Source: Pseudomonas botevensis (GTDB taxonomy: Bacteria; Pseudomonadota; Gammaproteobacteria; Pseudomonadales; Pseudomonadaceae). From it: a DNA stretch of 64,000 nt. The stretch's first letter is position 1, and the number at the start of each line of letters is the position of its first letter. The position numbers were made by a program, and so were the translations under genes. The stretch is taken from contig NZ_JAHTKI010000018.1 in the NCBI RefSeq assembly GCF_019145475.1, forward strand, positions 58,047 through 122,046, read 5' to 3'. The notes beneath the pieces were generated by a model. The model saw nothing but the letters and a program-made list of their open reading frames with translations, was not told the DNA's origin and did no database searches. Positions 41,773 to 51,069 of the stretch are shown one piece after another.

Positions 41773-43013
41773 GGCTGCCCGCCCTCCATTTGCACGTCTT
41801 GCAGCAGTTCGGCGAAATCCTTGAGGGTCTGTTCATCGACCTCGTTGCCGTAGTTGTCCAGCCAGGCACGGCTGAACAATTCCTGCGGGGTGAGCTGGTC
41901 GAGTTCGATCAGCGCGCTGGCGTCGTCGCTGCCCTCCGCCCCGCGATTGCCGGCGTACTCGGCGGCGATGCGCACCAGCCGCACGGCTTTGCCTTGCAGC
42001 GCGCTTTCGACCTGATGACGCAGATCCGGTTGTGGCTCATCGAGGCGCACCCGCACTTCGAGCCATGGCTGGCGCTGGGTTTCGGCCAGCAGATCGATGT
42101 TTGGCAGATCCGCCAGTTGCAGCAGAATCTCCGCCAATGGCGCAGGGCCGAGACGTTGCAGATTGACCGCGCGGGGAATCAGTTTCGGTTCGACGCTGAC
42201 CAGGGTTTCGCCGTCCAGGGTGATGTCGAGGATCTGATGCTGATAGCCGATTTCCGAAAACGACAAGGGAATCGGCGAGCCGCTGTAGCGGATGCGTTCT
42301 TCGCCGTTGACCTTCTGCGGCTTGTGCAAATGACCGAGAGCGACGTAACTGATGCTCGGCCCGAACAGGCTGGCCGGCAGGGCTTCGGCATTGCCGATGA
42401 TCAGGCTGCGTTCGGAGTCCTCGGACACCGAGCCACCGGCCATGTGCGCGTGGCTGATGGCGACCAGCGCCTGGCCTGGCTTGCGCTTGGCATTGGCCGC
42501 TGCGATCAACCATTCGTGAACCTGGCCGATACCCCGCAAGTAGTTGTCACCCAGATGTGCGCCGGTCACTTCCGCCGGGCGCAGGAACGGCAGCGCCAGG
42601 CACCATGCGACGATTTCGCCGCTGGCATCGGGCAGTGGCAGCAACAGGCGCTCGGCGTCGAGTTGACCGTCATCCAGCCACAACACCCGGCCCAGCGCAT
42701 GCGTGCGCAAGCGGCGCATCAGTGGCGCGGGCAACTCGATGCGCGAGCCGGAATCGTGGTTGCCGGCGATCATCACGATGGTCAGCAATGGCTGCTGCTC
42801 GTGGGCGTTGACGATGAAGTCGTAGAGGCGTTCCTGGGCTTTGACCGGCGGGTTGACCGTGTCGAAGATGTCACCGGCGATCAGCAGCACGTCCGGCTGC
42901 GCCAGTTTCAGTTGGCGCAGCAGCCATTCGAGGAAGCAGGCGTGCTCGAAATCGCGCTCCTGGCCATGCAGGTTCTGCCCAAGGTGCCAGTCGGAGGTGT
43001 GAAACAGATGCAA
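41769..43013 (-). CDS. sbcD: Exonuclease subunit SbcD
   Basis: A 414-residue Mre11-type manganese nuclease. The phosphoesterase motifs appear in order: LFHTSDWHLGQNL, LIAGDIFDTVNPP, MIAGNHDSGSR, ISHAHMAGG and YVALGHLHKPQ. The C-terminal cap domain follows from about residue 290. It starts a three-gene operon with sbcC and a GST gene. The start MHLFHTSDWHLGQ is the normal family start. Confidence 0.95.
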   Translation of the reverse strand: MHLFHTSDWHLGQNLHGQERDFEHACFLEWLLRQLKLAQPDVLLIAGDIFDTVNPPVKAQERLYDFIVNAHEQQPLLTIVMIAGNHDSGSRIELPAPLMRRLRTHALGRVLWLDDGQLDAERLLLPLPDASGEIVAWCLALPFLRPAEVTGAHLGDNYLRGIGQVHEWLIAAANAKRKPGQALVAISHAHMAGGSVSEDSERSLIIGNAEALPASLFGPSISYVALGHLHKPQKVNGEERIRYSGSPIPLSFSEIGYQHQILDITLDGETLVSVEPKLIPRAVNLQRLGPAPLAEILLQLADLPNIDLLAETQRQPWLEVRVRLDEPQPDLRHQVESALQGKAVRLVRIAAEYAGNRGAEGSDDASALIELDQLTPQELFSRAWLDNYGNEVDEQTLKDFAELLQDVQMEGGQP

Positions 43014-43193
43014 GGCTGACTCCGCAACAAAAAGAGGTGATGGCCGCGAGAAATGAAGGGCGGCGAAAGAGGGGAGAGTTTACAGATTATTGTCGGGGGA
43101 GGACTGTCGCGATGCGTCGGCTTACCGGCATTGATGATGGAGCGCGTTTTTATCGATGAGAGTCGGAAATGGAAGTTTAGGAGAGCGGTTCAA

Positions 43194-43406
43194 ATGATTT
43201 GCCCGAGATGTCAGCAGGACTACATTGCTCAGGCCCGAATAAAGGTGACTGAAACAGTTATTTTTATTTGCCCGGAGTGCGATTCGATTTGGTTCGGGCT
43301 TGAGAAGATTGGTCGTATGCCTTTTCTGGATTACGGCACCTATATGGAAGGTATTGGTCTGTCCGGGTTATGGGATGAGTTGGAAATTCTTGTAGAAAGG
43401 ATTTGA
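43194..43406 (+). CDS. Small zinc-ribbon hypothetical protein
   Basis: A 70-residue protein with two CXXC knuckles, MICPRCQQDY and FICPECDSIWFG, spaced about 24 residues apart, then a short helical tail ending LWDELEILVERI. AGGAG lies 10 bp before the ATG at 43194; the frame is open to 43053, but that part does not look coding. The gene is somewhat AT-richer than its neighbours and stands alone between sbcD and the Bat operon. Function unknown. Confidence 0.6.
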   Translation: MICPRCQQDYIAQARIKVTETVIFICPECDSIWFGLEKIGRMPFLDYGTYMEGIGLSGLWDELEILVERI

Positions 43407-43490
43407 TCAATGGACCCATCGAGCTTTTCAGGTCCGGTACTTATGAAAGAACTGTGCGCAGCCCGACGGAAGCAATCTCTCTCGCCACAG

Positions 43491-45131
43491 TCATTTGGGA
43501 TAGAGCGGCGGCAGGCCGCTGTCACCTGTCGGGTCCTGCACCCGCTCGGCGGTAGGGATCGCGCGGATGGCCCGCCACAGGTCTTCGCCTTGCCAGTGCA
43601 GGCCGGTTTCGCTGTACAGCGCCCCGTTCAGCCCGTCGAGAGCGTCGGACAGTGGAACGAAGCGCGCCGCCATATCCGCCAGGGTTTCCGGCTGCTGGCG
43701 CGCCCAGGCGTCGAGGGCCTGGCGGGTGGCGTGGGGGTCGTTGGCCTGGCTGGCGCGTTTGATGTCGTCCATCAGGGTGCGCGGGCTCGGGCCGGTTTGC
43801 GCGGCGCGCAGGATCGCCGGTTGCCAGCGTGCGCGCCACCACAGGCCGAAGCCGAGCAGGGTGGTGCAGGCGAGGACCAGCGTACTGAGTTTCCACCACC
43901 ACAGCGCTTCGAGGTCGGCGCTGTTGCCCGGTTGCAGGCTGCCGGCCGGGGTATCGACTTGCAGGCTCGGGTTGTTCGCCACTTGCAGGGTACGCGCCGG
44001 CAGGCTGCTGTGTTCCAGATGGTCTTCGAAGGTGTTCCACCACACCACGTCCACCGTGGGCAATTCGATCGAGCCGCTGCGGCTCGGCACCAGCGCTTCG
44101 CGTTCTTCACGGCTGCCGACCAGACCCCGGTCGGTGCTTTGATTGGTCAGCACCGGTTGATCCGGATAGCGGCGCAGGCCGTTGGCCTCGGTGGCCGGCA
44201 AGGCCGGCAGTTGTGAACCGGCGAGGCCTTCGACCTTGAGCGTCAGGCTGCGGGTCAGCGAGTCGCCGACCTGAATGTGATCCGGCTCCGGGTTCCAGCT
44301 CTCTTCGAGGCTCAGGCTGCGGGCCGGCAGCCAGGGCGCATCGTTGGGGTAGGTCATCGGTTTGGGTTTGACCGTCAGGGCGATTTCCGTGGAGCTGATG
44401 TGCATCAGCTTGCCCGGTTTCGGTCCCTGGGAATTGCTGTCCTGGGTTGACTGGGTATCGACGCCGGTGGCGGTGAAGGTCTGCACAGGAACGGTCAGCA
44501 AACCGCTGTGCTGCGGATAGATCGCGTAGCGCATCTCGATCACGCCGTGGCGCACGCCGTTGATGTCTTTCTCGTAGGTGCGCATCTCGCCCAGTGGCTC
44601 GACACGCGCGTCGCTGATCTGCAAAGGGCTCAGGCTGCTGTCGTCGTACAGCGACACCGAGTGGTAGACACGCAGGGTCAGGATCGCCTGGGCCTGCACG
44701 TAGACGCTGGTCTGGTCGAGGCTGGACTCGATGAACACCGGGTCGCGGGTGTTCTGGCCCTGGATGGAGGCGCTTTCGACGACCTGCACGGTAATCGGCT
44801 GGCTGTGCGCCTCGCCCAGTTGCAACGACGGGATGACCACGCTGCCGTTCTGTTTGGGCAGCAGAGTGATCATCCAGCGGGTGGTGGCGTGGTTTTCATT
44901 GTTCAGCGAGTTGAGCTGGTTGACTTGCCGCGTGCCGCGCACTTCGAAAAAAGGCTCGAGCGGGGTCAGATCCGGTTTGCCGAATTGCGTGACATCGCTG
45001 GATTCGAGGGTGAGTTCGACCGTCTCGCCGGAGTTCAGGCGACTGCGATCCACGCTGGCCGTCAGCTCGGTCGCCTGGGCGGAGGCCGTGCAGATCAGCA
45101 GGGGCAGCAAGAGAGCGGTGAAGCGGGTCAT
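43491..45131 (-). CDS. BatD-like protein (Bat operon)
   Basis: A 546-residue inner-membrane protein with a signal peptide (MTRFTALLLPLLICTASAQA), a large periplasmic region with beta-sandwich repeats (TASVDRSRLNSGETVELTLE near the start, VDLTLRVYHS-like later), one span near residue 425 (LVLACTTLLGFGLWW) and a cytoplasmic tail. This is the layout of BatD proteins. It is the last gene of the MoxR/Bat operon and overlaps the previous gene by 4 bp (ATGA). Confidence 0.9.
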   Translation of the reverse strand: MTRFTALLLPLLICTASAQATELTASVDRSRLNSGETVELTLESSDVTQFGKPDLTPLEPFFEVRGTRQVNQLNSLNNENHATTRWMITLLPKQNGSVVIPSLQLGEAHSQPITVQVVESASIQGQNTRDPVFIESSLDQTSVYVQAQAILTLRVYHSVSLYDDSSLSPLQISDARVEPLGEMRTYEKDINGVRHGVIEMRYAIYPQHSGLLTVPVQTFTATGVDTQSTQDSNSQGPKPGKLMHISSTEIALTVKPKPMTYPNDAPWLPARSLSLEESWNPEPDHIQVGDSLTRSLTLKVEGLAGSQLPALPATEANGLRRYPDQPVLTNQSTDRGLVGSREEREALVPSRSGSIELPTVDVVWWNTFEDHLEHSSLPARTLQVANNPSLQVDTPAGSLQPGNSADLEALWWWKLSTLVLACTTLLGFGLWWRARWQPAILRAAQTGPSPRTLMDDIKRASQANDPHATRQALDAWARQQPETLADMAARFVPLSDALDGLNGALYSETGLHWQGEDLWRAIRAIPTAERVQDPTGDSGLPPLYPK

Positions 45132-46861
45132 CGAGTGTTTTCCTGATCCTGATGTTGTTGCTGTTCGTACCAGAATTTACGTCGCAGCAATTCGCCCGGA
45201 TCGTCCGGGATCTTGCCCAGCCATTGTTCCAGTGCCTGGCGCTGTTCGCCTTCGAGGTTGTCCCCGTCGGGGTGCAGCATCGGGCCGCTGTTCTGTTCTT
45301 CCGCCGCCGCGCTGTTCGGGATTTCGTCGGGTCCTGGCTGCGGCGGGGTGGTCGGCGGCGGTTCGCTGGCGGACTCCGGCGGCGCCTCGCTCTGGCTTTC
45401 ACTCTTGACCGCCGGGGGCGGCGCGGTCGCGGGCGGCGGTTCGTCGCCCGGCACATTCTGCTGCGCTGCCTGGGTTTGTGGCTCGGCGGGCGGCGGCGCG
45501 TTTTTCTGCTTCAGCAGGGTTTCCACCAGGGCCTTGTTGGTCTGCGCCGGGCGTAAATCCGGTTTCAGTTCCAGGGCCTGTTCATAGGCGTCGATCGCCG
45601 CTTCCAGCTCGCCGCTTTTCGCCAGCGCGTTACCCCGATTGTAGTGGGAGCGGGCGTCGCTGCCTTCGGCAAAACGCTGGGCGGCGCCACTGTAGTCGCC
45701 GGCCTCGTACAACGCCACCCCTTGCCACTGATGATCTTCGAAGTGTTGCGCGGCTTCGGCCGGGCGCTTCTGCTTGAGCAAGTGCAAACCCTGCTGATCG
45801 GGGCGCAGCCACAAGTCTTCGAAGTCAAAAGCGTAGCTCGGTTGCGGCAGACAAAAGAGCAGCGGCAGGCAGAACAGCCAGCCACGCCGCCCGGCGCACG
45901 CGGCGAGCAGCAACAGCGGCAACAGCAGCCAGTAACCCTGATCGGCCCAGGTGTCGAGGCGCAGGGTCTGGCCGTCGCTGCGCAAGCTGTGCGGGCCATC
46001 GAGCAGACCCAGGGTGCGCAGGTCCGACTCATCCAGCCGCGCGGCACGGTATTCACCGCCGACCGCGTTGAGGAAGGCGTTCAGACCCGGGCTGTCGAGT
46101 TGCGGCACGCGGATCGCACCCTGGGCGTCCTTGAGGAAGCTGCCGTCCTCCTGGGCAATCGGTGCGCCTTCGGCGGTGCCGATGCCGAGCATCAGCAACT
46201 GCGCCGATTGCCCGCCCAGCGCATGACGAATGCCTTGGCGCTCCTGTTCCGACAGCGACGAGCCGATCAGCAGGATCCGCCCCTGACCCAACGCACCCTG
46301 TTTGAGCAGGGCCAGCGCCTTGTTCACCGCCAGATCGGCGCGATGGCCGCTTTCCGGCATCAGCGACGGTTTCAGCGCATCGAGCAGGTTGCGACTGGTC
46401 GCCAGGTCGTCCGACAGCGGCACCAGCGTGTGGGCGCTGCCGGCGTAGACGACGATGGCGGTCTGCGCATCGCTGCGCGCCTGCAACAGGTCGAACAGCT
46501 TGCGCCGGGCCTGCTCCAGGCGCGTGGGCGGCGAGTCGGTGGCGAGCATTTCCGGGGTCAGTTCCAGCACCACCACCAGCGGGTCGGCGGGTTTCTGGCT
46601 GGTCTGTTCGACCCGTTCCCAGCTCGGCCCGAGCAGCGCGACGAGGGTCAGCACCCAGGCCAGGCCGAGGGCGATCCACGGCAATTTGCTGTCGCGACCG
46701 CTGCCGCCGCTGAGCAGGGCGGCGTGGAAGGCTGGCGGCAAAATCATCTGCCAGCGCCCGGCGCGTTTCTGTCGGTGCCAGAGTTGCCAGATCAGCCAGC
46801 CGAGCAGCGGCAACAGCAGCAACCACCAGGGACGGAACCAGTGCGGCCAGAGGGCGATCAT
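45128..46861 (-). CDS. BatB-BatC-like fusion: vWA domain plus TPR repeats
   Basis: A 577-residue protein. Two N-terminal spans (~10-30 and 60-80) are followed by a vWA domain in which the metal-site DXSXS is altered (VVVLELTPEMLATD), another span near ~315-335, then TPR repeats (EAAQHFEDHQWQGVALYEAG, RSHYNRGNALAKSGELEAAI) and a Pro/Ala/Gln/Glu-rich tail. Elsewhere these parts are separate genes batB and batC. Overlaps batA upstream and batD downstream by 4 bp. It probably assembles with BatA in the inner membrane. Confidence 0.9.
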   Translation of the reverse strand: MIALWPHWFRPWWLLLLPLLGWLIWQLWHRQKRAGRWQMILPPAFHAALLSGGSGRDSKLPWIALGLAWVLTLVALLGPSWERVEQTSQKPADPLVVVLELTPEMLATDSPPTRLEQARRKLFDLLQARSDAQTAIVVYAGSAHTLVPLSDDLATSRNLLDALKPSLMPESGHRADLAVNKALALLKQGALGQGRILLIGSSLSEQERQGIRHALGGQSAQLLMLGIGTAEGAPIAQEDGSFLKDAQGAIRVPQLDSPGLNAFLNAVGGEYRAARLDESDLRTLGLLDGPHSLRSDGQTLRLDTWADQGYWLLLPLLLLAACAGRRGWLFCLPLLFCLPQPSYAFDFEDLWLRPDQQGLHLLKQKRPAEAAQHFEDHQWQGVALYEAGDYSGAAQRFAEGSDARSHYNRGNALAKSGELEAAIDAYEQALELKPDLRPAQTNKALVETLLKQKNAPPPAEPQTQAAQQNVPGDEPPPATAPPPAVKSESQSEAPPESASEPPPTTPPQPGPDEIPNSAAAEEQNSGPMLHPDGDNLEGEQRQALEQWLGKIPDDPGELLRRKFWYEQQQHQDQENTR

Positions 46862-47937
46862 CGACGCCTCCGCAGACGCAAGCGCTTGAGGCGGGCGCGC
46901 CAGTCAGGCAGGGGACTTTGCAGATACAGCTCCTTGGTGAACAGCCGTTGCAAGGGGTTGTCCGGCCACAATTCACGGGCGACCAGCAACAGGCTCAGCA
47001 GCAGGGCCAGGGCCAGCGGCCATTGATACAGCGTCTGGGCCGGGCGGGCCTGGGTCGGTTGCTGGGTCACCGGCTCGAGTTGATCGAGGGTGTCCTTGAT
47101 CGCTTGCAACTCTTTGCCGTCGCGGGCGCGGAAATAGCGGCCGCCGGTGGCGTCGGCGATGGCCTTGAGGGCCGGTTCGTCGAGGTCGAGGGTCGGATTG
47201 CCGCCGAGCAACGCCGTGGCGCCGCTTTCCTCGGGATCGGCACCGATACCGATCGGGTAGATTTTCACCCCTTCATTGGCGGCCAGCCTTGCTGCGGTCA
47301 GCGGATCGATTTCGCCGCCATTGTTCGCCCCGTCGGTGACCAGAATCAGCACCCGGCTCTGGGCGGGGCGCATGCGCAGGCGTTTCAGGGCCAGGCCAAT
47401 GGCGTCGCCGATGGCGGTGTTCTTGCCGGCGATGCCGATCCGCGCTTCGTCGAGCCACACCCGCACGGTGCGGCGGTCGAAGGTCAGCGGTGCTTGCAGG
47501 TACGCCTGGCTGCCGAACAGGATCAGGCCGACCCGGTCGCCTTCGCGGCTCTCCAGAAAATCACCGAGCAGATGCTGCACCAGCGACAGGCGACTGACCT
47601 CTTCGTCCTGCCATTGCATGTCGGGGAAATCCATCGAGCCGGACACGTCCACCGCCACCAGCAAATCACGGCCACTGGCGGCAATCGGTAAAGGCTCGCC
47701 GAGCCATTGCGGGCGGGCGGCGGCGATCAGCAGCAACAGCCATAACAGAATGAACGGCGTCTGCTGCCGCCACGCCGGCAGGTTGGCGCGGGCGCGACGG
47801 CGGGCGAGGCCTTCGAGGTCGCCGAGAAAACTGACCTTCAGCGCCGGCTCGCCGCTGTCGGCCACCGGCAGCACGAGGCGCATCAGCCACGGCAGCGGCA
47901 CCAGCAGAAATATCCACGGCCAGGCGAACTCAAACAT
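46858..47937 (-). CDS. BatA-like vWA domain protein
   Basis: A 359-residue membrane protein with spans near the N-terminus (FAWPWIFLLVPLPWLMRLVL) and C-terminus (WPLALALLLSLLLVARELW). The vWA domain between them has an intact metal site: LLVAVDVSGSMDF (DXSXS) and LVTDGANNGGEI. Its partner in the operon is the vWA-TPR fusion. It overlaps the DUF4381 gene by 8 bp. Confidence 0.92.
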   Translation of the reverse strand: MFEFAWPWIFLLVPLPWLMRLVLPVADSGEPALKVSFLGDLEGLARRRARANLPAWRQQTPFILLWLLLLIAAARPQWLGEPLPIAASGRDLLVAVDVSGSMDFPDMQWQDEEVSRLSLVQHLLGDFLESREGDRVGLILFGSQAYLQAPLTFDRRTVRVWLDEARIGIAGKNTAIGDAIGLALKRLRMRPAQSRVLILVTDGANNGGEIDPLTAARLAANEGVKIYPIGIGADPEESGATALLGGNPTLDLDEPALKAIADATGGRYFRARDGKELQAIKDTLDQLEPVTQQPTQARPAQTLYQWPLALALLLSLLLVARELWPDNPLQRLFTKELYLQSPLPDWRARLKRLRLRRRR

Positions 47938-48427
47938 GCTTGCGGATCCAGGTGTCGACCGCTTGGGTCAGGCCGGCGATGGCCTTGTCGTCCAGTTTGC
48001 ACTCGGGCTTGTAGGCGCCTTCGACCAGCACCATCCAGCGGGTCAGGCCGGCGGCGGGGCAGCGGTTATCGAGAAACGCCAGCCACTTGCGGCCATTGAG
48101 GGTGTGGCTCTGGCTGTAAGGGTAGTGGGTGCGGCACAGGCGCTTGAGCAGGCCATTGAGCTGCTGCAGCCAGGCCCCGGCCGGAACTCCATCGTAGGGT
48201 TTGGGCATCTGTGCCAGTTCGGCGAGTGCGGCGATGCGCACCGGGTCGAGCGGTTGCTCGGCGCGCACGATCGGCTTTTTCTTGAGCGGAATGAACCGGC
48301 GCAAGCGCCACAATCCAATACCGATCAGCGGCAGCAACAACAGCAGCAGCCACCAGCCCGGTGCCGGCGGCCAGAAGGCGATCGGTGGCGGCGAGATCAG
48401 CGGTTGCAGTTGTTCGAGGCCGTTCAT
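47930..48427 (-). CDS. DUF4381 family protein
   Basis: A 165-residue protein with one span (PGWWLLLLLLPLIGIGLWRL, about residues 23-42) and a cytoplasmic remainder containing the family-typical RTHYPYSQSHTLNGRKWLAFL. DUF4381 proteins are regularly found between the DUF58 and vWA genes of MoxR operons, as here; function unproven. It overlaps both neighbours. Confidence 0.9.
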   Translation of the reverse strand: MNGLEQLQPLISPPPIAFWPPAPGWWLLLLLLPLIGIGLWRLRRFIPLKKKPIVRAEQPLDPVRIAALAELAQMPKPYDGVPAGAWLQQLNGLLKRLCRTHYPYSQSHTLNGRKWLAFLDNRCPAAGLTRWMVLVEGAYKPECKLDDKAIAGLTQAVDTWIRKHV

Positions 48428-49377
48428 CGACCTTTCCCCGGACGTTGCGGGTTAAGAAACTCGCGCATCTGCTCGACCATTTCGCTCTGGGTGCTCAGGG
48501 GCATCAGCAGCACGCGCAGTTTCTGCGCGAGCAACTCCCAGCGGGCGATACGCGCTTCGGCCTGGGCGCGGTAGGTCTGGCGCAGGTCGAAATTCAGGGT
48601 GTCGAGTTCCAGTTGTGCGCCACGTTCGGCGAATCTGAGCAGCCCGGCCGCGGGCAGGGCATGATCCAGTGGGTCGGACAGCGGCAGCAGCAACAGGTCG
48701 CAATGACGCGACAGCAGGCTCAGTTGCTGCTCGGCGCTGTCGGACAGAGCGCGCTCATCGCAAATCACGATCACCAGGCTGCCCGGTCGCAGGACTTCCC
48801 GCGCGCGGCGCAGCGCCACGCCGAACGCATCGCGATCCTGCTCGCGCTCGGCGTGCAGCGACTGATTGACCCGCACCAGCCGATTGAGCAACTGCAACAG
48901 GCTCTGCTTGCTGCGACGCGGCTTGATTTCATAGTGCTCGTTGTCGCCGAAGACCAGCCCGCCGACGCGGTCGTTATGCCCCAGCGCGGCCCAGCCGATC
49001 AGCGCCGCTGCCTGCGCCGCCAGCACCGATTTGAACATCAGCCCCGAACCGAAAAACAGCCGCCGGCTCTGCTCGACCATGATGAAGATCGGCCGTTCGC
49101 GCTCTTCATGGAACAGCTTGGTGTGCGGCTCCTGGGTGCGCGCGGTCACCCGCCAGTCGATGGTGCGCACGTCGTCGCCGGCCTGATAGACCCGCACCTG
49201 ATCGAAGTCCACGCCTCGGCCACGGAATTTCGAGTGATGCAGGCCGATCAGCGGGCTGCGCTGGCTCGGGGTGGAAAACAACTGCACTTCGCGCACGCGG
49301 TGACGCATCTCGATCAGCTCGGCGAGGCTGACGCGAATGCCCGGTTCGGACGGCAGGGAGGCGTTCATGGGGGTCAA
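48424..49377 (-). CDS. DUF58 domain protein
   Basis: A 317-residue cytosolic protein. The DUF58 signature GRGVDFDQVRVYQAGDDVRTIDWRVTAR (in parts, about residues 52-80) is followed by a vWA-like domain with EERERPIFIMVEQSRRLFFG. DUF58 proteins partner MoxR ATPases. It overlaps the moxR stop codon by 4 bp. Confidence 0.93.
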   Translation of the reverse strand: MTPMNASLPSEPGIRVSLAELIEMRHRVREVQLFSTPSQRSPLIGLHHSKFRGRGVDFDQVRVYQAGDDVRTIDWRVTARTQEPHTKLFHEERERPIFIMVEQSRRLFFGSGLMFKSVLAAQAAALIGWAALGHNDRVGGLVFGDNEHYEIKPRRSKQSLLQLLNRLVRVNQSLHAEREQDRDAFGVALRRAREVLRPGSLVIVICDERALSDSAEQQLSLLSRHCDLLLLPLSDPLDHALPAAGLLRFAERGAQLELDTLNFDLRQTYRAQAEARIARWELLAQKLRVLLMPLSTQSEMVEQMREFLNPQRPGKGR

Positions 49378-50333
49378 GCGACGGCTACGACGTCGAGAAT
49401 CCGTTGCACTACCCGATCCTGGTCAATGCCGGCGGCTTCGGCTTCAAACGACAGAATGATGCGATGACGCAACACGTCGAACAGCACGGCCTGAATGTCT
49501 TCAGGGCTGACGAAATCGCGTCCGGCCAGCCAGGCGTGGGCGCGGGCGCAACGGTCGAGGGCGATCGAACCGCGCGGACTGGCGCCGTAGGCGATCCATT
49601 CAGCCATTTCCGGATCGAACTTGGCCGGGTTGCGCGTGGCCATGATCAGTTGCACCAGGTATTCCTCCACGGCGTCCGCCATGTACAAACCGAGGATTTC
49701 CTTGCGCGCGGCGAAAATCGCCTGCTGACTGACCCGGCGTTCGGGTTTGGTTTCGCCGTTGAGGGCTTCGCCGCGCGCCTGTTGCAGGATACGCCGTTCG
49801 ACAGCGGCGTCGGGGAAGCCGATCTTGACGTGCAGCAGGAAACGGTCGAGCTGGGCTTCCGGCAGCGGGTAGGTGCCTTCCTGCTCGATCGGGTTTTGCG
49901 TGGCCATCACCAGAAACAGCGGCGACAGTTCATAGGTGCTGCGTCCGACGCTGACCTGACGCTCGGCCATGGCTTCGAGCAGCGCCGATTGCACCTTGGC
50001 CGGGGCACGGTTGATTTCATCCGCCAGCACCAGGTTGTGGAAGATCGGACCTTGCTGGAACACGAAACTGCCGGTTTCCGGGCGATAGATCTCGGTGCCG
50101 GTGATGTCCGCCGGCAGCAGGTCCGGGGTGAACTGGATGCGATGGAACTGGGCTTCGATGCCCTCGGCGAGTTCTTTGATCGCTTTGGTCTTGGCCAGAC
50201 CCGGAGCGCCCTCGACCAGCATGTGGCCGTCGGCGAGCAGGGCGATGAGCAAGCGCTCGATGAGTTTTTCCTGGCCGAGAATCTGCGTTGAAAGAAAGGT
50301 TCGCAGCGCCAGCAGCGCTTCACGATGTTCCAT
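49374..50333 (-). CDS. MoxR-family AAA+ ATPase
   Basis: A 319-residue ATPase, first gene of the operon. Walker A is EGAPGLAKTKAIKELAEG, Walker B LVLADEINRAPAKVQSALLEAM, sensor 1 ATQNPIEQEGTYPLPEAQLDRF and arginine region SPRGSIALDRCARAHA. MoxR proteins act as chaperone-like activators of vWA partners, here the products of the next five genes. Such operons are linked to envelope stress and membrane integrity. Confidence 0.94.
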   Translation of the reverse strand: MEHREALLALRTFLSTQILGQEKLIERLLIALLADGHMLVEGAPGLAKTKAIKELAEGIEAQFHRIQFTPDLLPADITGTEIYRPETGSFVFQQGPIFHNLVLADEINRAPAKVQSALLEAMAERQVSVGRSTYELSPLFLVMATQNPIEQEGTYPLPEAQLDRFLLHVKIGFPDAAVERRILQQARGEALNGETKPERRVSQQAIFAARKEILGLYMADAVEEYLVQLIMATRNPAKFDPEMAEWIAYGASPRGSIALDRCARAHAWLAGRDFVSPEDIQAVLFDVLRHRIILSFEAEAAGIDQDRVVQRILDVVAVA

Positions 50334-50510
50334 CGATGACTGTTCCTGGAAAGGGTGGCCGAGGCGTTCGAATAACGCCGGGGCTGGGGGCGTTACTTTA
50401 ATCCATCGCAGGGGGTGGCGACTAACGGCATTTTGCGCAAAGTGCGGGAAATGACTGGGGTAATTGTTGGAAATTTGTAGGGCGGGGGAGGTGCGGTGTT
50501 CTTTCGAGGC

Positions 50511-50596
50511 CTTTCGCGAGCAAGCTCGCTCCCAACGTGACCGCGTTCTGTCAGGGAAACACGGTCCATTGTGGGAGCGAGCTTGCTCGCGAAGGC
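50511..50596. repeat. REP doublet (REPIN)
   Basis: TTCGCGAGCAAGCTCGCTCCC at about 50513-50533 (shown here to its palindromic limits) and an inverted copy, TGTGGGAGCGAGCTTGCTCG, from 50570 lie ~40 bp apart. The paired inverted arrangement is the mobile REPIN form. The rest of 50334-50612 shows nothing else. Confidence 0.75.
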
Positions 50597-50612
50597 GCCA
50601 GTTCAGGCCCCA

Positions 50613-50966
50613 TCAAATCTGGCTGATGAAGGTCCCGGTCCCGTCAAGAATGTTTTTCAGGGTTTCCTCAACCTCGGCCAGATCGACCATGTCCGGGTTG
50701 AACGTGATTTCCAGCACATCATCCCCGTTCAGGGCATCAGCATCCGCCGCTGCGATTTCGATTTTCAGCAGGGTGGCGGTCAATGTGGCCTTGACGCCGT
50801 CCAGCGTTGAAGGCTCGCCGTCCAAGGTGATTTCCAGCTCGTCTTCGTCCGGATAACGGCTCATCAGAAACATTTCGCCTTTCTTGCTGTGGCAGCAAAG
50901 CATGGCCATGTTGTCTTCCTCGTCGTCGCACGGGTTGACGATCAAAAGGTCGGTGGTCATTTGCAT
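50613..50966 (-). CDS. Acidic hypothetical protein
   Basis: A 117-residue soluble acidic protein (MTTDLLIVNPCDDEEDNMAM near the start, YPDEDELEITLDGEPSTLDG in the middle, DGTGTFISQI at the end). It looks like a two-layer alpha/beta fold, but I recognise no family. I chose the ATG at 50966 because AGGA lies 9 bp upstream; an in-frame ATG at 50960 is possible. Normal GC content, next to an AT-rich bacteriocin locus but probably not part of it. Confidence 0.68.
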   Translation of the reverse strand: MQMTTDLLIVNPCDDEEDNMAMLCCHSKKGEMFLMSRYPDEDELEITLDGEPSTLDGVKATLTATLLKIEIAAADADALNGDDVLEITFNPDMVDLAEVEETLKNILDGTGTFISQI

Positions 50967-51069
50967 GGGGGGAAGTCCTGGGTGGGCGGATGCTATGGGG
51001 CACTGAAACCACAATTTTGCCAGCGCGAGATTTTTTTTGCAGGCTTGTATTTCAAGGGTGGGGACGAGT

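Noticed and set aside
39094..41853. Long plus-strand open frame opposite sbcC
   Set aside because: The product is a Leu/Gln/Arg-rich shadow of the Gln/Leu-rich SbcC coiled coils. sbcC itself has every expected motif.
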